From: Apostichopus japonicus | Taxonomy: Eukaryota; Echinodermata; Holothuroidea; Aspidochirotida; Stichopodidae | Assembly: GCF_037975245.1 (NCBI RefSeq) | Contig: NC_092579.1 | Span: forward strand, 4,922,001-4,986,000 | Length of the DNA stretch: 64,000 nt | Direction: 5' to 3' | Part shown: positions 57,091 to 64,000 of the stretch, piece after piece | Position numbering within the stretch: the stretch's first letter is position 1 | Layout: the number at the start of each line of letters is the position of its first letter | The notes under the pieces: model-generated | What the model was told of the DNA's origin: nothing | The model's database searches: none | The model's input: only the letters and a program-made list of their open reading frames with translations | Program-made: the position numbers and the translations under genes

Positions 57091-59594
57091 AGGGTAAAAT
57101 GTGCGAGTAATTATACCTTTTTATTTCAAGTCGCCTGGTTAAGTCGCCTGGTTAACATACAGCTTACTATGTGATAGAACTGGGAAGTTTTTTTTTGTCC
57201 GTAAGATATGTTAATAAACTTATCAAATTGATGTTCCCACAACTGAAAATAAAAGATACTGCAATTAATATTTCTCAATGTGTTATATTTTACAGATATA
57301 ATGCTTGCTGGGATATGAGTCTGTTTTCATTAGTTTCCTCATCTGTTATATTTTATTTATATATATTATATGTTTTATATATCATGTTATGTTTTTTCCC
57401 CCGTAGTTTTCTTGCTTTCACTTCCTCACTTTCCCCTCCCTGTTATATTACATGAGCTATACTGAACCTTCTTTGCAGACCAGCCCCTTTCTATCCATTC
57501 CCAGAGATATTTTCTACAATATTTCACTGCCATCCTATAATCCATAAAGTTTACTTCCTCCTTCCAGCAACAACAGGTTTACAAATTCGATTGCAGGTAT
57601 GACCTAATTTCCATTTCCGCATAAAAATAAATCAGGTCTAAATTTGATTGAATACCAGCAGATATTCTCATCGTAAACTTGTGCTATTTATCTGCCTGCA
57701 AGTATTGGCTCCATTAACATGCTAAGATTGTTGAGCGGTCTTAAGAGTGCATTCCGGTTAAATCTGATATTATCACCAGGCATGCAGTGAGGTGTGGCTC
57801 TTCAATATTATATTATGTTGGTGTAAGGTGCGAGGGGGTTGGGGGGGGGGGAACTGGGGTTGAGATTGGATCAAGTTGTTTGGTTCTTACCTTGGCACTT
57901 ACCTTGGTTGAGTTCTGAATAGTAAATTGTGTAAAATTCAATGCTAGAAATGCAGTAAAATGCTGGAAGCTTGTGACAAGTGACCATGATTTAGCTTTTA
58001 GTATGTTGATGACCTTTGACACCTTGTCTTGGCTCTCCTTTACTGATCTATTGTCCTGGGATATTCATATTTTCATAGCCGAAGGGTATGAAAGAAAACA
58101 GCAGTAATGTGTGGTGTTCTGTATACAGAGAAATGACCAACAGAAAGAATTTGTCTCTCTATATTATATGGTGTATTTTACCTTTTTCTTGCAAACCTTA
58201 AGATTAGCCAGACTTGTAGTATGAGCATAAAGTTCTGAGTACCAATAGGAGTACAAAGCCTCATATAAGAAATTTGCATTCTCTGAGTACTAGTGAGGAA
58301 AGATGTACTTCAGTAAGGACACAAGTACTTCAAGTTTGACTTATGATGCTACTTTCTAGTCATGAATGAAGTCAATAATGTTGAATTACTACCAGAGCTT
58401 GACAGAGTGTTCAACCATCGGTAAGGAAGGGGTGGGATAGGGGTCATCATTACAGAGATAATTGTCATTACACATATCAGTTATTTGTTAGATGCCCTAT
58501 GAGTAGATGGCTTTGGTCTCTTCAGAAGCTGAGAGAAACAGGAAAGATGACAAAATACAAATTGCTTTACTGCTATTTGGAACTTTATTTTCTGCTAAAG
58601 ATGAAGGAATTCACAATTTCACATCAATATGAATGAAGAAGAAACAGCAAAATGAAACAGATTAGATCATTCAAACATGCATTCTGGTCTTAAAAACTAA
58701 TTCTTACGTGCACCCTTCATATTATGACAAGATATCATCAAATACCAATAATCCCCATTTAAACATGGAATATTCCAGTGGTAGTTGATTATCAAGATCA
58801 TAACTTCCCAAAATTGCAATCACTAATGTTAGTATGTCCCCCCCCCTCCTCCCCTTCTGCAAAGATATTGATTACTTCATAGGTTACATTTTACAAATGC
58901 TTCTAGCTACCACATCGTGAGTGATATTATGGTTGTGGTATATCAGGAATCTTTGCTTTCCTTTATCATGTACACATGCTTTGTTAAAACTAAAGATTTT
59001 AATTAAGCCTGAGTGTACTTGTAGTCACATCTTAGCAAAAACCAACTTTATTTAACTGTGTGTATTCTGTTCATTCAGGGTCTTGCTTTAAATTACTTTT
59101 ACTGAGAGAAAAAGTTTTGTTCAGAACTTCCAGTCTAATAGTTGCTTCTGAAGTGAGACCTGAAAGTTCACAGTGTATAGTGGTACTAGCATAACCAAAC
59201 TTTTCCCAAACTCACTGCACTTCCACAGATAGCTAAACACTGTTGATGTGAATCCAACCACATGTAAGCGACACACCACAAATGGCAATCCCAACAGCAC
59301 ATCAAAAATTCCATTCAAATAATTCTTAACCTTAACACATTAACAAGACTGTCACATTTTCCACTTAATTTATACCAAGAAAACCAATTCTTTCAAATTA
59401 TTACCCAAAAAATATTTATATATAAACTACCTACAAATTTCCTTGCCCAAGAAGCTTTTGGTGTTATTAAAAGGTTAAGAAACAAAAGACTGTTGAAATG
59501 CATGCAACATTAATTCATCAACTGAATTGAACTGGTACTGTGTTACAGTCAGGGTTCGAAAGTAGAGTTAAGAAGCACTGGGCAAAGACAAGAT
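57091..59594. other. Intergenic, no gene seen
   Basis: AT-rich, with a G run at about 57836-57850 and a C run near 58839. A TTTATT at about 58590 could be an inverted poly(A) signal of a minus-strand gene lying to the right, but no coding exon supports this. Confidence 0.4.
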
Positions 59595-59602
59595 GTGCCT
59601 GG

Positions 59603-60442
59603 CATGGGCGGCGATCCTGGGGGGGAAGGGGGGATATATCCCCCCATGAAAATGGGTGGAGGGGATGTAATACACCATATCCCCCCCAACCAAATGCCAG
59701 GGATAAGAATATTTTCATGCCTACATTTATGCATCATCGTGAATGTATGGCTCTTTTTTAGCTTCATTTCTCGCCTACCATAAACGCAGTGCGATCTTTT
59801 CAAATAAAGCGTCATTATAAAGCAAGAATAGTTGACTGTAGGCTTCATTGGCCCTATAACAACAAAATGTATTATTGCGCCCACGGTATTGATATAGTAC
59901 ATATATGCACCCTCATAGTATTCATATAGGCCCTATAGTAGGCCTACACACGTACATGTTCCCTCGAACAGCTGAGAATCTCATGTTACCAGGGTGATGC
60001 TTAATACACGTTTCAAATGGATGCCCTAGCAATCGGTACCTAGGAATGTAACTATGTGTAATTGTGTATTGCATGTGTATAGGCCCATAACAGCCTGCAT
60101 GAGGCCATTTTCTTCATCGAATAATATAAAAGAGCACTCGAACACTCTAACGTAGCGCCTGAAACAAGATTGACATGGGCAATTTTCCCAAAATAACACC
60201 CGAAATTTAAAAAAAAAGTATTTTGGATCCTGATTATGAGATATTTTGAACATGATACCCCTATTTTAAAGTTGGGTATATGCCGCTTGGAAACCTCGGG
60301 AAGTGCCGTTTCCGGCCATCTAGAGGGTTTGTAAATCCCAAATTTTTGGGGTACGCTTCACGCCAACCCATGGTGGCGCTACGCTTAGATAGTCAACAAG
60401 GTCATATCCCCCCCCACTCGGAAGTACGGATCGCCGCCCATG
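59603..60442 (+). mobile_element. hAT-type element, family G
   Basis: An 840-bp element with identical inverted ends CATGGGCGGCGATCC and perfect 8-bp duplications GTGCCTGG (59595-59602, 60443-60450). About 50 bases inside the right end is the hairpin GCGCCAACCCATGGTGGCGC-like module with ACGCTTAGATAGT, shared with 30147-30190 and 31701-31744. Non-coding. Confidence 0.9.
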
Positions 60443-60450
60443 GTGCCTGG

Positions 60451-63400
60451 GGCTAAAAAGCAGCACTAAATGGTTTCACTACCAATCTCTTGAATTTCCC
60501 AACAATGTTGTGGAAATGTTGCAAACATCAGAAATAGCCTCAAGCAAACCTCTCAACAAATTAAAAACATTTAATTCATAGCAAGATGACATGTGCATGT
60601 GCAAGAAAAACTAGATTCTAATAAAAAAAAAGATAAAAAATCTTCGATATCTGATTATACGTTAGGTACGTTTAAGGTAAATGAAATTTGCTCCAACCAT
60701 TAAACAAGAACCTTATATTATCACCAAGGTAAATGAAGTTTGCTCCAACCATTAAACAAGAACCTTAATAAATAGATGGACACATTTATCTGTTCCCACA
60801 CCTTCCATGAGAAGACACTGAGAGAAGTCTGAAGATGAACGGATCCTCAAGAAATTCTCAAATATACATTCGACTAGTTATGCAGGGATGTGCACTCCAT
60901 CATGTGAAGGGTTCATAAATAATCATGCAAATATGTTGATCAGCTTTCTATTACCCATAATAAATGAAGTTTCAATTTTTAAAAGGAAAAAATATTGAAG
61001 AAATGACACTCATGTATACAATCTGGTCATTTCAAAACGAAAAAAAATATGGGAAATATTTTTTAAACGCTAGTTGTTACCTCTCTAGTAGACAAATAGC
61101 AGTACTTTTTTTTTTACCTGATTTCATATTTTTATTTTTAATATATATTTTGTTGCTGAGGCAACTTATTCAATGATTCCATATAAGCTATAAAAATATA
61201 AACATGTATATAATGTTACCTCTCTGGTAGACATTTACATAGTGTGAAAACACAAGGAAACAAATAAGAAAAAATGTAAGACAGATAAGTAATCATTAGC
61301 TTCCAAAAATATTTGAAAATGTAGGTTAGAACATGCAAAGGCTAAAGAAAGTATTTACTGTTAGAAAACAACAGCTCTGCAATTTGATAAACATTTGACA
61401 AAAAAAAAAAAAAATTGCCATCTATTTTCCATAATAAGGAAAAATCAGATAGATAACAAAAGTGACAAAGATCATACACTATTTTTAGAAAATATAGCAA
61501 ATTAAGATTAATTTTGTCAAATTTGCCTACAATCAATCTTCAAAGAGTTGAATAATAATCAAAATGAGGACAGAAAAAGGGTGTTAACTGCTGATCGAAA
61601 GCAAAACGGAATGCTTCCAATGTGTCAGTTTTCTGGCATTTGATTTATCTATGAAGTTTCGTATTTTATAAGATAAAACAAAGTTCTAGAAAAACAACTG
61701 TTTTCAACCGAAGAAAGATTTGAGGTTAGCCAACATCTTCCTTTAAAGGACAGTCTTTCAATCCCACCAATAAGGCACTTCTTAATACTGCTGGCACATT
61801 TACTGAAGCCTGCTGAATAAATAATGACACCTTTGGGATAACCTGTTAAAGTTTTTGCATCGGCCGTGAATCTTCAACAGGAAATAATTCAGAAACAAGG
61901 CGAGCTAAGTTTTCCTGCTCACGACGATGAAAACGTCCCAAATGCAATATTATCTAATACTGCCAAAGCAATTAATCTGTAACATTGTTCAAATGTCACA
62001 GAGCCATTAAGACATCATCAAAGAAAACACTGCCAACTAACCTGCAGCAAGGCTGAATAACAAACTTTACAGAGATTATCTCTATAAACTAGCAGTACCC
62101 TGATACAGGCAATCCCCTTTAACATCCAAACTATGACACAGGGCTCTAACTTAATAACATATAATAATCTACTATACTGTATGTTAAAGCTATCAATTAT
62201 TAGATGTATTTCCATGTAATACTTCCAATTTCCGCCCATTCGATCAGACCAGTGTTCTGTCGTAATCACTATGAAGTTAGCTGACGTTAGACTGAGAGGA
62301 GGCCTCGACTGATCACAGGAAGGGGAAATGAAAAAAAAAAAAAATAGAAGAGAAAACAAATGCTGTTTTTATTTTAACTATCGAAGGGCATCGACAAAAT
62401 CAGCTCATATAATTTTGGCAAGAAATTTTTGTGAGCTAGTGGAACGAAAAATGCCGAAAGACTTGAAGAACAAATTGCATATGATTTTTTCGGAATGTAA
62501 AGTAAGGGCTACTGCCCCTGACTTAAAACAGCAGCTTGAAATTCTTTGGCTTTCTTCTTTTAGATAGTAAGAGACACTGCTCTCGACTAATAAAATATAT
62601 TCTTCAAAACAAAAAATATACTTCTCATTTTGTGTCTGGAAACGACATTTGACATCGAACAAGTCGGCTATAAATTTCTCACATTGTGAGGTAAACAGTA
62701 TTGTCTGCTATAGTCTACTGTTAGTCTAATCTTTCCATAGGAAAATTTGTATGATGCCTTGATGGTGCTTTGAAAGTTACTCCACAGGTTTATCAAGTTT
62801 ATTGCAAAAAATAACCCCCCAAAAATGTAAAACAATACTTCACACCAAAGCGCATGCACATATGAATTTATACAGGTCTAAAAGCAAATAACATTTGAAC
62901 ATAACCTCAACCACCAATATTAATTTTAAACCGTTCGAACATGGTCGTAACGTGAAAGACTGACTTTATGTTCATATATCCAATCTATGTGGATCCCACA
63001 GAATGCTATACAGCTGATGTATTGCTAACCTTCTATTGGTAGGTGTTGAAACAAGACTTCCTTATACTGATTACCAGTAATAGGTTCGATTCACTGTAAA
63101 TGCCAAAAGGTGACTTACTCACACAGTTAATAATGACATGACTTGGAAGTAATAAGGCGAGTGAACCTCTCAATCTTATTAATCACTTACCGGCTTTGAG
63201 CACTGATAATTCACCTCAGTTACTTCATGCTACTTAGATTGACTTGGCTAACGCTCCATCATAATTCACAGTTATATGCATTAAGTGACAGAGCATTATG
63301 TAGGTGAATGGTCTAAAATATTTTAACATGAAGGCTTTTGTAATGGCAGCTACAAATGCATTTTGGGAACGGGACCCAGCGAGGGAGACTATTGAAATTA

Positions 63401-64000
63401 TTTGGCAAATCTGGACAGATTGAACCTGTCATGTCACAGCAATGTTAGTACTGTTTAAAGTTTGGGGGGGGGGGTGGTAACTTTCAAATGTCATTTTCTC
63501 TCAACCTGTAAAACAGCTCTCAACCTGTAAAACAGATAACTACTGTGTAAATATAATGTCAAAGTATTCTTTCATTTAAATATTTTTCATGTTCCAGACT
63601 TTTCTTTCAATGCAGACTGTGATAGAAAGTAAAACACGCATGAAAAATAGGTAACTTTAATGGCAGAAAAATGCATTACTTTTGAAATATGTAATTTGAT
63701 GAGGGCTTTAATAGAAGTGAGTTATATCTTCAGCTTTCAAACACTGTTAGACCCATGAAAAATTGAAAAAATTGTGTGTTTTAGAAAAATGAAGAAACCC
63801 CTATTAGAGGCAATAATTGTCAATGCTTATAACTACAACAGGCTCAAATAAATGAAGGCTTTACGATAGGCTAGTGCGCTATTGTACAACCTAACCATAT
63901 GAAGCTAAAAATGAAGCCATTTGAGGCAGTACAAGACAAGTTTAGCAACAAAAAGAAATACTTGAATCGTTGCTGATTTCTAGAGAGTTAACACTCTGAA
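60451..64000. other. AT-rich region, no gene recognised
   Basis: Contains a nearly exact direct repeat of about 44 bases (GGTAAATGAARTTTGCTCCA, about 60676 and 60728), A-rich runs and short open frames. None shows a recognisable protein family. It could be the 3'UTR or an intron of a gene beyond the right edge. Confidence 0.4.

Noticed and set aside
61740..62010. Possible coding exon (minus strand CYRLIALAVLDNIAFGT or HRREQENLARLVSELFP)
   Set aside because: Several overlapping frames on both strands are open for about 25-35 codons, none exceeds chance, and no splice sites or family match support one.
62328..62567. 79-codon plus-strand frame rich in Lys at its start
   Set aside because: It starts in an A run and shows no recognisable family, signal peptide or splice context.

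Overview
This is animal nuclear DNA with spliced genes, GT-AG introns, 5'UTR introns, long AT-rich introns and intergenic stretches, and many short transposon copies. The protein set (two GT31 glycosyltransferases, an SLC35G/EamA carrier and the centriolar protein CP110) and the mix of LINEs, tRNA-SINEs and many small hAT-type elements suggest an invertebrate deuterostome. An echinoderm such as a sea cucumber is my best guess; no marker in the window settles the taxon.

Layout. 1-11.5 kb: two tandem paralogous beta-1,3-galactosyltransferase-like genes (3200-4255 and 10449-11510), each with an intronless CDS behind a 5'UTR splice acceptor, separated by about 6 kb holding a truncated LINE and simple repeats. 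11.5-22.4 kb: no gene; a duplicated segment with a SINE in one copy only, several hAT-type MITEs and a decayed LINE (18.3-21.0 kb) keeping endonuclease and reverse transcriptase motifs. 22437-26255: a two-exon SLC35G/EamA carrier gene, 349 aa once a 41-base first coding exon is added. 26.3-37 kb: a graveyard of hAT MITEs, LINE fragments and SINEs. 39005-55629: a 12-coding-exon CCP110 (CP110) gene, 1100 aa, whose introns hold a 1.1-kb hAT element, two or three SINEs and at least four minisatellites. 55.6-64 kb: the probable CP110 3'UTR, then AT-rich sequence with one more hAT element and no recognisable gene.

The genes are not a functional unit: two act in Golgi glycosylation, one is a membrane carrier, one caps centrioles and controls cilium formation. 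The most informative new structure is in the repeats: at least eight families of short elements whose ends and 8-bp target-site duplications can be read directly, a LINE family with a conserved 3' hairpin, and a filled/empty SINE site preserved in a tandem duplication.
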